Source: Acidaminococcaceae bacterium
GTDB taxonomy: Bacteria > Bacillota > Negativicutes > Acidaminococcales > Acidaminococcaceae
Assembly (NCBI GenBank): GCA_022484685.1
Contig: JAKVKY010000008.1
Span: 1-57,735, forward strand
Direction of reading: 5' to 3'
DNA: 57,735 nucleotides
Within the stretch, counting starts at the first letter, position 1; every line of letters starts with the position of its first letter. The position numbers and the translations under genes were made by a program. Below, one piece after another: positions 17,351 to 25,385 of this stretch. Below the pieces are notes generated by a model that ran no database searches, was not told where the DNA came from, and was given only the letters and a program-made list of their open reading frames with translations.

Positions 17351-18541
17351 TTAAAATTTGGCCAGAGCCTGATCCAAGATAGCCACAGCCTCATCAATTT
17401 CTTTTTCCGTCACGATCAGCGGCGGTACTAAACGGATTACCGTATCGGCGGTACAGTTAACGATCAAGCCTTTATCCAGGCACGCGGTAACTACCTGGCC
17501 GCCCTTTTTCTTTAAATCCATGCCTAACAGCAGACCTTCGCCGCGCACTTCCTTCACCTTATCCGGATACTTGGCGGCCAGTTTCTGCAGCTGCGCTTTA
17601 AAGTAACGGCCCTTGGCTACCACCTTGTCCGCCATGTTCTCGCTCTTCAAGGTGCTGAGCGTGGCAAAGACCGCAGCGCAGGCGATGGCGTTGCCGCCAA
17701 AGGTGCTGCCATGGTCGCCGGGAGCAAAGACATGGGCATATTTCTCATCCACACAGAAACCGCCTACCGGGAAACCGCCGCCGATGCCTTTCGCGAAAGT
17801 CATCACATCCGGTTTCACACCGTAGAGCATATAGGCAAACCATTTACCGCTGCGGCAGACACCGCACTGTACCTCGTCATAAATCAGGAGCGCGTGGTAT
17901 TTATCGCACAATGCCCGCACGCCCTGCAGATATTCCTTGGTAGCCGGATGTACGCCGCCTTCGCCCTGAATGGGTTCCAGCAGCACGGCGCACACTTCGT
18001 CGTCCATGGTCTCTTCCAGTTCTTTTAAATCGCCGTAGTTCACAAACTCGTGACCAGCCGGCAGCGGGCCATAGCCGACCCGGTAATGTTCATGACCGGT
18101 AGCCGCCAGGGTATCAAAAGTACGGCCGTGGAAAGATTCCTCGGCACTGATGATCTTGTACTTGCAGGGATCCTGGCTGACACCAAATTTACGCGCCAGT
18201 TTCATGGCGCCTTCGTTGGCCTCCGCGCCGCTGTTGGCAAAAAAGACCCGGTCAAAACCAGTGACCTCGCTGACCAGCTTCACGGCCTTCGCCTGAATAT
18301 CGGTATAAAAGATATTGGAGCAGTGGGTCAACTTAGCCGCCTGCTCGCTTAAAGCTTTCACCAGCACCGGATGGGCATAACCCAGGGCATTCACGGCTAT
18401 ACCGCCTAAAAAGTCCAGATAAGCCTTGCCTTCAGCATCATACAGATAACAGCCTTTGCCATGGGTAAAAGCTACCTTGTATCTGGAGAACACGGGCAAA
18501 TAATATTTGTCGGTCTCCGCGATAATCGTTTTACTATCCAT
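17351..18541 (-). CDS. argD: acetylornithine aminotransferase
   Basis: A PLP enzyme that converts N-acetylglutamate semialdehyde to N-acetylornithine. At 396 residues it is full length. It shows FANSGAEANEGAMKLAR, SFHGRTFDTLAATGH, LIYDEVQCGV (Asp that binds the PLP ring) and the lysine of the Schiff base in MTFAKGIGGGFPVG. The frame opens at 18556, but the ATG at 18541 has GTGGAGGGG upstream. Class III aminotransferases are hard to separate by sequence; the arg context settles the role. Confidence 0.97.
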   Translation of the reverse strand: MDSKTIIAETDKYYLPVFSRYKVAFTHGKGCYLYDAEGKAYLDFLGGIAVNALGYAHPVLVKALSEQAAKLTHCSNIFYTDIQAKAVKLVSEVTGFDRVFFANSGAEANEGAMKLARKFGVSQDPCKYKIISAEESFHGRTFDTLAATGHEHYRVGYGPLPAGHEFVNYGDLKELEETMDDEVCAVLLEPIQGEGGVHPATKEYLQGVRALCDKYHALLIYDEVQCGVCRSGKWFAYMLYGVKPDVMTFAKGIGGGFPVGGFCVDEKYAHVFAPGDHGSTFGGNAIACAAVFATLSTLKSENMADKVVAKGRYFKAQLQKLAAKYPDKVKEVRGEGLLLGMDLKKKGGQVVTACLDKGLIVNCTADTVIRLVPPLIVTEKEIDEAVAILDQALAKF

Positions 18542-18579
18542 CGTTCCCCTCCACAACTTACAGCGCTTGCAGCCGCTGC

Positions 18580-19476
18580 TTATTTCGTAACGACTTCCTT
18601 GACCACTTCCGTGCCGATACCTTCATCGCTGAAAATCTCGGACAGGATGGTATGTTCGGCGCGGCCGTCGATGATATGCGCCTTCTTGGCGCCGCCGCTC
18701 AGGGCGGTGATGCAGGCTTTAACCTTGGGAATCATGCCGCCGTCAATGCTGCCGCGAATAATCAGTTCCTGTGCCTTTTCAAAGGACAGGGTAGAAATAA
18801 AGCTGTTCTCATCTTTATAATCAGCATAAATGCCTTTCACATCGGTGAGGATCAAAAGCTTTTCGGCTTTCAGGGCGCCGGCAACCTCACCGGCCACGCT
18901 GTCCGCATTAATATTGTAAGTCTCGCCGGTAGTGCCGACGCCGGTAGGAGCGATGACCGGGATGTACCCGTTATCTAAGAGTACTTCCAGCAGGCCCGTG
19001 TTTACTTTTTCCACGTTGCCCACGTAACCGATATCTACCAGGTTAACCTCGCCGTTCTCATACACATCGGCTAAATGCTTCTTCGCCACGATCAGCTTGG
19101 CATCCTTGCCGTTTAAACCTACGGCACAGCCGCCCAGAACATTCAGGCGCGCTACCAGGTCCGTATTAATCTTGCCTACCAGGGCCATCTCGGCAATACC
19201 TACGCTCTCAGCGTCGGTAACTCTCAGACCGCTGACGAAACGGGATTTCTTACCGGCCTTGGCTAACATCGAAGTAATTTCCGGGCCGCCGCCGTGTACT
19301 ACGACCGGGCGCAGACCGGCGCATTGCAAAAAGACAATATCCTGTAGGACCTTGGTTTTGATGTCCTCGTTAATCATGGCGTTACCGCCGTACTTAACCA
19401 CTACCGTCTTGCCTTTAAAATCTCTCAGATACGGTAAAGCTTCCACCAAAACTTGAATGTCCTCATTACGTAACAT
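18580..19476 (-). CDS. argB: acetylglutamate kinase
   Basis: Phosphorylates N-acetylglutamate. The 298 residues carry TVVVKYGGNAM (ATP-binding Lys), VVVHGGGPEITSML, NINADSVAGEVAGAL and ILTDVKGIYAD. The family's regulatory N-terminal helix (NEDIQVLVEALPYL), present in arginine-inhibited hexameric enzymes, is visible, so feedback inhibition by arginine is likely by family analogy. Of three in-frame ATGs the one at 19476 has GAGGAGG 7 nt upstream. Confidence 0.97.
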   Translation of the reverse strand: MLRNEDIQVLVEALPYLRDFKGKTVVVKYGGNAMINEDIKTKVLQDIVFLQCAGLRPVVVHGGGPEITSMLAKAGKKSRFVSGLRVTDAESVGIAEMALVGKINTDLVARLNVLGGCAVGLNGKDAKLIVAKKHLADVYENGEVNLVDIGYVGNVEKVNTGLLEVLLDNGYIPVIAPTGVGTTGETYNINADSVAGEVAGALKAEKLLILTDVKGIYADYKDENSFISTLSFEKAQELIIRGSIDGGMIPKVKACITALSGGAKKAHIIDGRAEHTILSEIFSDEGIGTEVVKEVVTK

Positions 19477-19512
19477 GCCCATTCCTCCTCGCATTTGTGC
19501 TAAATAAATTTC

Positions 19513-20724
19513 TCAGGTATGATACTCACCATTAATTTTAACATATTCATAACTAAAATCACAGGTCCAAACCGTAGCCTTACTGGTACCCACGCCTAAA
19601 TCCACCGTCATGGAGATAGCGTGCTCCGCCATGGTAGGCGCCAGCAATTTTAAATCCACATTTTTATTGAGCCCGTTTTCCACCAGGCGGATCTTGCCGA
19701 TATCCAGGTTTAATTTATCCGGATCCAGGGCTGCCCCGCTATAACCGGCGGCGCAGGCGATACGTCCCCAGTTGGGATCCTTGCCAAAGAAAGCGGTTTT
19801 TACCAGAGGCGACTTGGCAATGGTCATAGCTGCTAACTTCGCATCGGCAAAAGAAGCCGCGCCCACCACGTTCACTTCCAGGAACTTAGTGGCGCCTTCG
19901 CCATCGTCTGCGATCATCTTGGCCAGATCCTGGGCTACGGCCAGTAAGGCTGCGTAAAATTCTTTAAATCCTGCCTGTTCCCGGGTCGTAATTTTCTTAT
20001 TCCCGGCCAGGCCGTTCGCCAGCACGATCATAGAATCGTTGGTACTGGTATCACCGTCTACCACCACCATGTTAAAACTCTGGTCGGCGATTTCTTTCAC
20101 CAGCGGTTTTAAGAGCGCACTGTCCACCGCTGCGTCCGTGGTGATAAAGGTCAGCATGGTGGCCATGTTGGGATGGATCATGCCGCTGCCTTTGGCGATG
20201 CCGGCCACGGTAACTTTCTTGCCGTCAATCTCTGTCTCGTAGGCCACATGTTTCAAATAGGTATCCGTGGTCTGGATGGCCTTGGCACAAGCTTCACCGT
20301 GGGCCGCCGAATTATCCAGCTGCTGCGCCACATCCTGTAAACCCTGAGCCAGTTTTGCCATGGGCATGAACTGCCCGATGACGCCGGTGGAACATACGTA
20401 AATATCTTCCGGCTGCGCCCCGATAGCTGCCGCTGTCAGGCGCTGCATCTCCCGGGCATCTTCCAAGCCCCGTTTACCGGTAGAAGCATTGGCACAGCCT
20501 GCATTGACAGCAATGGCGCTGGCAGTGGCGCGTCGCGCTACTGCCCTGGATACCAGGACCGGCGCCGCACATAATTTATTAGTAGTAAATACCGCACCGG
20601 TAGCCGCCGGTACCGTACTTTTAATGATGGTCACATCCAGATTACCGCTGGCTTTGATGCCAGCCTTTACTGCTGCGGTGACAAAACCCTGGGGGGTTGT
20701 CACCCACCCGTCCAACTTTTTCAT
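19513..20724 (-). CDS. argJ: ornithine/glutamate N-acetyltransferase
   Basis: ArgJ recycles the acetyl group from acetylornithine to glutamate, and in bifunctional forms also uses acetyl-CoA. The 403-residue precursor cleaves itself before the threonine in KGSGMIHPNMATMLTF, and that Thr becomes the nucleophile. DGDTSTNDS and GKDPNWGRI are also family blocks. No argA is present in the cluster, which fits a cyclic acetyl pathway. The longest frame starts at 20799, inside argC; the ATG at 20724 with GGAGG 8 nt upstream gives the typical MKKLDGWVTTPQGF. Confidence 0.97.
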   Translation of the reverse strand: MKKLDGWVTTPQGFVTAAVKAGIKASGNLDVTIIKSTVPAATGAVFTTNKLCAAPVLVSRAVARRATASAIAVNAGCANASTGKRGLEDAREMQRLTAAAIGAQPEDIYVCSTGVIGQFMPMAKLAQGLQDVAQQLDNSAAHGEACAKAIQTTDTYLKHVAYETEIDGKKVTVAGIAKGSGMIHPNMATMLTFITTDAAVDSALLKPLVKEIADQSFNMVVVDGDTSTNDSMIVLANGLAGNKKITTREQAGFKEFYAALLAVAQDLAKMIADDGEGATKFLEVNVVGAASFADAKLAAMTIAKSPLVKTAFFGKDPNWGRIACAAGYSGAALDPDKLNLDIGKIRLVENGLNKNVDLKLLAPTMAEHAISMTVDLGVGTSKATVWTCDFSYEYVKINGEYHT

Positions 20725-20749
20725 CAGCCAGACCTCCTCCAATTTATAA

Positions 20750-21784
20750 TCAGGGATACACAGGTAATTGCTTGAGTCCTGTGTTTTCCGGGAAACCAAA
20801 GAGCACGTTCATGTTTTGTACCGCCTGACCGGCGGCGCCCTTCACTAAATTATCCAGACAGCTCATGACGATGACCCTGCCGGTACGTGCATCCAGCTGC
20901 CAGCCCAGATCTACAAAGTTGGAAGCCCGCACGTTCTTCAGTTCCGGGCAGGCGCCCTGCCCCCGCAGGCGGATAAAATATTCGCGGCCGTACAAAGTCT
21001 GGAAAGCATCGTTAACCTGGGCTGCGGTCACGCCCGGTTTCAGCATGGCGTAACAGGTGGCCAGGATGCCCCTGTCCAGAGGCAGCAGGTGCGGCGTAAA
21101 TTGCAGCACCACCGGTTTTCCGGCAAACTCACTGTAAATCTGTTCTATCTCCGGCGTATGGCGGTGCGTAGCCACCCCGTACGCTTTATAATTTTCATTG
21201 ACCTCGCAGTACAGGCTGCCCATCTTCAAGCTGCGGCCGGCACCGGTAGTACCGCTGGCCGCATCGATGACGATGCCCTCCGTCTCAATCAGACCGGCTT
21301 TCAGGAGCGGCACCAGCGCCAGGATGCTGGTAGTCGTATAACAGCCGGGGTTAGCCACAATCTGCGCCCCTTTGACCTGGTCGCGGTACAGTTCTGTCAA
21401 ACCGTAAACCGCTTTAGTTTCCGGATCCTCGTGCTTAATCTTGTACCATTTTTCGTAGACGCTGATATCCTTAAAGCGGTAGTCCGCGCTGAGGTCGATA
21501 AACTTGACCTGCTTCCCCCGCAGGGCTTTGCCAATCTTCATAGCGTGTCCCTGGGGCAGGGCCGCAAAAATAACATCGCTGGCCGCAGCAACCTTGTCCA
21601 GGTCTGCCAGACTGGCCAGTTCCAGCTCCACATGATCTTTTAAATGCGGATACATGGCGGTAATCTTTTCCCCCGCGCTGCTCTCCGAAGTAATATAGGC
21701 TAACTCCACCTGCGGATGACCGGTTAAAAGCCGGAGCAGTTCCGCACCTGCATAACCTGTTGCGCCAATAACGCTTGCCTTCAT
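20750..21784 (-). CDS. argC: N-acetyl-gamma-glutamyl-phosphate reductase
   Basis: Reduces N-acetylglutamyl phosphate to the semialdehyde with NADPH. The 344 residues begin with the nucleotide-binding KASVIGATGYAGAELLRLL and contain the catalytic cysteine in ANPGCYTTTS; ATHRHTPEIEQ supplies the catalytic histidine. The ATG at 21784 is chosen over 21790 because AGGAGG is 6 nt away from it. First gene of the operon; its leader carries promoters and a possible attenuator. Confidence 0.97.
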   Translation of the reverse strand: MKASVIGATGYAGAELLRLLTGHPQVELAYITSESSAGEKITAMYPHLKDHVELELASLADLDKVAAASDVIFAALPQGHAMKIGKALRGKQVKFIDLSADYRFKDISVYEKWYKIKHEDPETKAVYGLTELYRDQVKGAQIVANPGCYTTTSILALVPLLKAGLIETEGIVIDAASGTTGAGRSLKMGSLYCEVNENYKAYGVATHRHTPEIEQIYSEFAGKPVVLQFTPHLLPLDRGILATCYAMLKPGVTAAQVNDAFQTLYGREYFIRLRGQGACPELKNVRASNFVDLGWQLDARTGRVIVMSCLDNLVKGAAGQAVQNMNVLFGFPENTGLKQLPVYP

Positions 21785-21809
21785 CTCCATCCTCCTTTGG
21801 ACTTTCATA

Positions 21810-21929
21810 ATTATACACGGCAAAAAAATAAGGGTCTGCTCCCGGGAACCCAGGCACCAGTACCTGCCCCACCGGGTAAAAAATATATTTTGTATGTGAG
21901 TATTGTACACCCAAAGCGGCCGCTTGCAA
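21810..21929 (-). promoter_or_regulatory. arginine operon promoter region and leader
   Basis: On the minus strand TTGCAA (21929-21924), a 16-nt spacer and TACAAT (21907-21902) form the better promoter. A second -10, TATAAT (21815-21810), lies 25 nt before the argC start but has a poor -35. Between them GGGT...ACCC with a TTATTTTTTT tail (21851-21822) looks like a weak attenuator. No clear ArgR operator is visible. Confidence 0.5.
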
Positions 21930-21970
21930 AGCAAAATTTTTGGCTAAAACCGTCTCCTTTGTAACACATC

Positions 21971-21999
21971 TTTCCAAAACCGTTATTTCTTGGTAAAAT
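21971..21999 (+). promoter_or_regulatory. promoter of the GT51 gene
   Basis: TTTCCA (21971-21976), a 17-nt spacer and TAAAAT (21994-21999) preceded by TGG (extended -10), 42 nt before the start codon. Confidence 0.6.
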
Positions 22000-22041
22000 A
22001 AGAAAAGAAATGCGACGGCAGCAAAGCCGTACGAGGTAAAT

Positions 22042-22956
22042 ATGCGTAGACATCCTGCAGCTAAAAAACATCATATCCTGGGTAAAATCATCCTGCTTCT
22101 GCTACTCCTGGTAGCAGCTTATGCCGGTTATATTTATTTTATGGGTCCCCAGCCAGCCCCGAGTGTCCAAGTACCCGGCGCCCTTACGAAGCAAACCGAC
22201 GCTCTCAAGCAAAAACTGCCCGCGGATTTACCCCAGAAGGCAGGTGCCGTAGCCGCAACGGGCCGGGAAGTAGGCAAGACGGTTAAGACCGGTGCCACGA
22301 CATTGATGGAAAAAATCCATACCGTCATGTACATCGACCAGACCATTGCCGCGAAACGGCGCTCTCCCCAGTGGGTACCCCTGGCCCAGATTCCCAAGCA
22401 GACCCAGGACGCGCTCCTGGCCATTGAGGATCACGATTTTTATAATCACGGCGCCCTGGATATCAGCAGTATCGCAAGAGCCATGCTGGTCAACGCTACA
22501 GCCGGCGAGATCGTAGAAGGTGGCAGCACCATCACCCAGCAAATGGTGAAAAACCTTTTCTTAAGCGACGAGCAAAGCTTATCCCGCAAGGCTGAAGAAG
22601 CCACCATCGCCTTCCTGATTGAGCACCGCTACACCAAACAGGAAATCCTGGAACTGTACCTGAACACTACCTATTTAGGCTCCGGAGCCTACGGCATCAA
22701 GGAAGCGTCCCAGACCTATTTTAACAAGGCTCCCAAAAATTTAGGCTTAGGTGAAAGCTGCATGCTGGCTGCCATGCCTTATGCTCCCAGTGCCCTTAAT
22801 CCTTTTAAGAATCCGGCCGGTTGTGCCAAACGTATGCGTCTGGTCCTGACCAGCATGGAAAAATATAACCTGGTCAGCAAGGCAGCAGCAGATCAAGCCA
22901 GGTTCGCCGGCGTCACCTTAAAGGACGGCAAGTTCTTAAGTTTCATCGATAAATAA
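22042..22956 (+). CDS. monofunctional peptidoglycan glycosyltransferase (GT51)
   Basis: Polymerises lipid II into glycan strands at the outer face of the inner membrane. The 304 residues have a basic N-terminus, one membrane helix (about 14-34), an Ala/Lys-rich linker to about 105 and a GT51 domain. The catalytic Glu is E129 in AIEDHDFYNH; EGGSTITQQ (159-167) and RKAEE (182-186) are the other conserved motifs. No transpeptidase domain follows, so it is an MtgA-like enzyme rather than a class A PBP. The linker is longer than in short MtgA proteins. Single-gene unit, divergent from the arg operon and convergent with purH. Confidence 0.93.
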   Translation: MRRHPAAKKHHILGKIILLLLLLVAAYAGYIYFMGPQPAPSVQVPGALTKQTDALKQKLPADLPQKAGAVAATGREVGKTVKTGATTLMEKIHTVMYIDQTIAAKRRSPQWVPLAQIPKQTQDALLAIEDHDFYNHGALDISSIARAMLVNATAGEIVEGGSTITQQMVKNLFLSDEQSLSRKAEEATIAFLIEHRYTKQEILELYLNTTYLGSGAYGIKEASQTYFNKAPKNLGLGESCMLAAMPYAPSALNPFKNPAGCAKRMRLVLTSMEKYNLVSKAAADQARFAGVTLKDGKFLSFIDK

Positions 22957-22968
22957 AACCACGCAAAA

Positions 22969-23010
22969 AGACATCCCCTACGCTGCCGTAAGGGATGTCT
23001 CTTATTTTTT
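22969..23010. terminator. bidirectional terminator, GT51/purH
   Basis: AGACATCCC (22969-22977) pairs with GGGATGTCT (22992-23000), followed by CTTATTTTTT. Upstream AAAAAG gives a shorter U-tract for the minus strand. Confidence 0.85.
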
Positions 23011-23050
23011 AACTTTTAATGCTTAAGCACCGGTACTTATAAAACTTGCA

Positions 23051-24226
23051 TCAATGGTGGAACAACCGGAGGCCCGTCATGGCCATGGCGATATGATACT
23101 TGTCGCAGGTCTCGATGACATTATCATCCCGGATAGAACCGCCGGCCTGGGCGATAAAATCTACGCCGCTGCGGTGCGCCCGTTCAATATTGTCGCCAAA
23201 GGGGAAGAAGGCATCGCTGCCCAAAGCCACCCCGTGTAATTTTTGCAGCCAGGCTTTCTTGTCCGCCTTGGTCAGCGGCGCCGGCTTAGTGGTAAAGAAC
23301 TGCTGCCAGGTTCCCTCGGCCAGCACGTCCTCGTAGTCATCGGAAATATATACATCTATGGTGTTGTCCCGGTCCGGACGGCGGATGCTCTCTTTAAAGG
23401 GCAGCGCCAGAACCTGGGGATGCTGACGCAGCCACCAGTTGTCGGCCTTGTTGCCTGCCAGGCGGGTGCAGTGCACGCGGCTCTGCTGGCCGGCGCCCAC
23501 CCCGATGGTCATGCCGTCTTTCACATAGCAGACCGAATTGGACTGGGTATATTTTAACACGATCAGGGAGATTAAAAGATCCCGGGCGGCAGCTTCCGGA
23601 ATGTCCTTATTCCGGGTCGGCCGGTTCTGGAGCAGGTCCAGGGTAATCTTGGCGTTGTTGCGTTCCTGCTGGAAAGTGACGCCGTAAACTTCCTTAGTCT
23701 CGATGGGATTAGGCACATAAGCAGGATTAATCTGCAGCACACAGTAGCTGCCTTTACGTTTGCTCTTCAGGATGGCCAGGGCCTCATCGGTGTAACCGGG
23801 AGCGATGATGCCGTCCGACACTTCCCGTTTTAACAGCGTAGCCGTTTCTTTATCGCAGATGGCGGAAAGAGCTACGAAATCGCCGTAGGAACTCATCCGG
23901 TCCGCACCCCGGGCACAGGCATAGGCACAGGCCAGCGGGGACAGTTCCAGATCGTCCACATAATAAATCTTTTTTAAGGTGGCGCTCATCTCCGTAGCCA
24001 CAGCCGCGCCGGCCGGGCTGACATGTTTAAAAGAAGCAGCCGCTACCTTACCCGTAGCCGCCTGTAATTCCTTAACCAGCTGGTAGCTGTTCAGCGCGTC
24101 CAGCAGATTAATATAACCGGGACGCCCGTTCAAGACCGTGATAGGCAGGTCGCTGCCGTCTTTCATGAAAACCTTGGCCTGAGCCTGGTTCGGATTGCAG
24201 CCATACTTTAAAGCTAACTCTTTCAC
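23051..24226 (-). CDS. purH: stand-alone AICAR formyltransferase (PurH C-terminal domain type)
   Basis: Transfers a formyl group from 10-formyl-THF to AICAR (ZMP) to give FAICAR, the second-last step of IMP synthesis. The 391 residues correspond only to the AICAR transformylase half of PurH; the N-terminal MGS-fold IMP cyclohydrolase (~190 residues) is absent, and the gene starts cleanly at MKELALKYGCNPNQ. The catalytic Lys-His pair is in AASFKHVSPAGAAV; other blocks are ARGADRMSSYGDF, LKYTQSNSVCYVKDG, GVGAGQQSRVHC and the C-terminal AMTGLRLFHH. Single-domain versions are known in Clostridia and relatives, so this is not a truncation. GGAGG precedes a GTG start. It is controlled by a ZTP riboswitch. 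Confidence 0.93.
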   Translation of the reverse strand: MKELALKYGCNPNQAQAKVFMKDGSDLPITVLNGRPGYINLLDALNSYQLVKELQAATGKVAAASFKHVSPAGAAVATEMSATLKKIYYVDDLELSPLACAYACARGADRMSSYGDFVALSAICDKETATLLKREVSDGIIAPGYTDEALAILKSKRKGSYCVLQINPAYVPNPIETKEVYGVTFQQERNNAKITLDLLQNRPTRNKDIPEAAARDLLISLIVLKYTQSNSVCYVKDGMTIGVGAGQQSRVHCTRLAGNKADNWWLRQHPQVLALPFKESIRRPDRDNTIDVYISDDYEDVLAEGTWQQFFTTKPAPLTKADKKAWLQKLHGVALGSDAFFPFGDNIERAHRSGVDFIAQAGGSIRDDNVIETCDKYHIAMAMTGLRLFHH

Positions 24227-24240
24227 TTTCCCGACCTCCT

Positions 24241-24342
24241 TAAAATAAAAACACCGACACTCCGGGTGCTTATGCCCAGACGGTCGGCTAAAACGGCCAT
24301 GCTCCGTGTGGTAACTCCACTTCCGTCAGTCACATGACCTGT
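24241..24342 (-). promoter_or_regulatory. ZTP (pfl) riboswitch with terminator
   Basis: On the minus strand the leader of purH contains the conserved blocks GUGACUGACGG (near 24333-24323), ACCACACGGAGCAUGGCC and CCGUCUGGGC (24283-24274). The pseudoknot pair is GACGG with CCGUC; the textbook form is GGCGG with CCGCC, so one base pair has changed on both sides, which supports a real structure. A small hairpin GGC...GCC sits between. The expression platform is GCACC...GGTGT (24269-24251) followed by TTTTTATTTTA. The ligand (ZTP/ZMP) accumulates when 10-formyl-THF is short, and the regulated enzyme is the one that consumes ZMP and formyl-THF. An anti-terminator GCCGAC/GTCGGT is possible. Confidence 0.93.
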
Positions 24343-24348
24343 AGCCTT

Positions 24349-24378
24349 ATTATAACTTGCGCCGCGCGGCTTTGTCAA
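24349..24378 (-). promoter_or_regulatory. purH promoter
   Basis: TTGACA (24378-24373), an 18-nt spacer and TATAAT (24354-24349): both hexamers are perfect consensus. Transcription should begin near 24342, at the 5' edge of the riboswitch. Confidence 0.85.
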
Positions 24379-24400
24379 CCAAAGCCCTGTGTGTTACAAT
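24372..24400 (+). promoter_or_regulatory. promoter of the radical SAM gene
   Basis: TTGTCA (24372-24377), 17 nt, TACAAT (24395-24400). Its -35 overlaps the -35 of the divergent purH promoter on the other strand. Confidence 0.7.
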
Positions 24401-24436
24401 AGTAACGGTGTATAAATTCCAGAAAGGAAAATTATC

Positions 24437-25333
24437 ATGACTGAATGTTATGTGTGCCCACACCGCTGTGGTGTGGAGCGCTCTGAAAGTATCCATACTC
24501 CCGGCGGTTCCTACGGGTCCTGCCGGTGCGGTATGCTGCCCATCGTGGCCCGGGCCGCCCTGCATCTGTGGGAAGAACCGGTCATCAGCGGTACCAAAGG
24601 CAGCGGCGCCGTCTTTTTTAGCGGCTGCAACCTGCACTGCTGTTTTTGCCAAAACTACGAGATTAGTTGTCTGGACAAGGGTAAAGAAATTTCGGTGGCC
24701 CGGCTCCAGGAAATTTATCAGGAACTGATTGCCCAGGGAGCCCACAATATTAACCTGGTAACCCCCACCCATTTTGCCGTCAGCATCTTAAAGAGCCTGG
24801 AAAAACCTTTACCGGTACCGGTGGTTTATAATTCCAGCGGCTTTGACGCGGTGGATACCCTGCGCAAGTTCCAGGGTAAAGTACAGATTTATCTGCCCGA
24901 TTTAAAGTACAGCGACGACGTGCTGTCCGTTAAGTACAGCAACGCGCCTTTCTATTTCCGGGTCGCTACCGAAGCCATCCGGGAAATGTACCGGCAGACC
25001 GGACCGTACAAACTGAATGCGGCCGGCCTCATGGAAAGCGGTATCATCATCCGCCATCTCATCCTGCCCGGTCATCTGGACAACAGCAAACGGGTCATCG
25101 ACTGGGTGGCCCACACTTTTAAACCCGGCCAGGTTATGTTCAGCCTGATGCATCAGTATGTACCCTGCGGTAATGCTGCCAAATATCCGGAGATTAACCG
25201 CAAGCTGACCCAGGAAGAATATCAGGAGATGGAAGATTATTTATTTGCCAGCGGCATCGAGGACGGTTTTGTCCAGGAAGAAGAAGCCGCCAGCGGCGAT
25301 TTTATCCCCAAGTTTGACGGTACCGGGGTGTAA
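24437..25333 (+). CDS. radical SAM protein, PflX/COG1313 type
   Basis: A 298-residue radical SAM enzyme. The cluster motif CX3CX2C is in FFSGCNLHCCFCQNYEI near residue 60. The N-terminus adds CPHRCGVER and a further CRCG, which may hold extra iron or zinc. After the SAM barrel come YLPDLKYSDD and RHLILPGHLDNSKRV, typical of the putative pyruvate-formate-lyase-activating family COG1313. The real substrate of this family is not established. AGAAAGGA lies before the ATG. It is followed after 52 nt by tex and may share its transcript. Confidence 0.85.
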   Translation: MTECYVCPHRCGVERSESIHTPGGSYGSCRCGMLPIVARAALHLWEEPVISGTKGSGAVFFSGCNLHCCFCQNYEISCLDKGKEISVARLQEIYQELIAQGAHNINLVTPTHFAVSILKSLEKPLPVPVVYNSSGFDAVDTLRKFQGKVQIYLPDLKYSDDVLSVKYSNAPFYFRVATEAIREMYRQTGPYKLNAAGLMESGIIIRHLILPGHLDNSKRVIDWVAHTFKPGQVMFSLMHQYVPCGNAAKYPEINRKLTQEEYQEMEDYLFASGIEDGFVQEEEAASGDFIPKFDGTGV

Positions 25334-25385
25334 GCCGGAACTGTCTTTTATCTTAAACCAAATATACACGGAGGAATCTTAGCTT

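Noticed and set aside
21471-22074. Minus-strand frames overlapping argC and its leader
   Set aside because: They read through promoter elements and conserved argC sequence in other frames.
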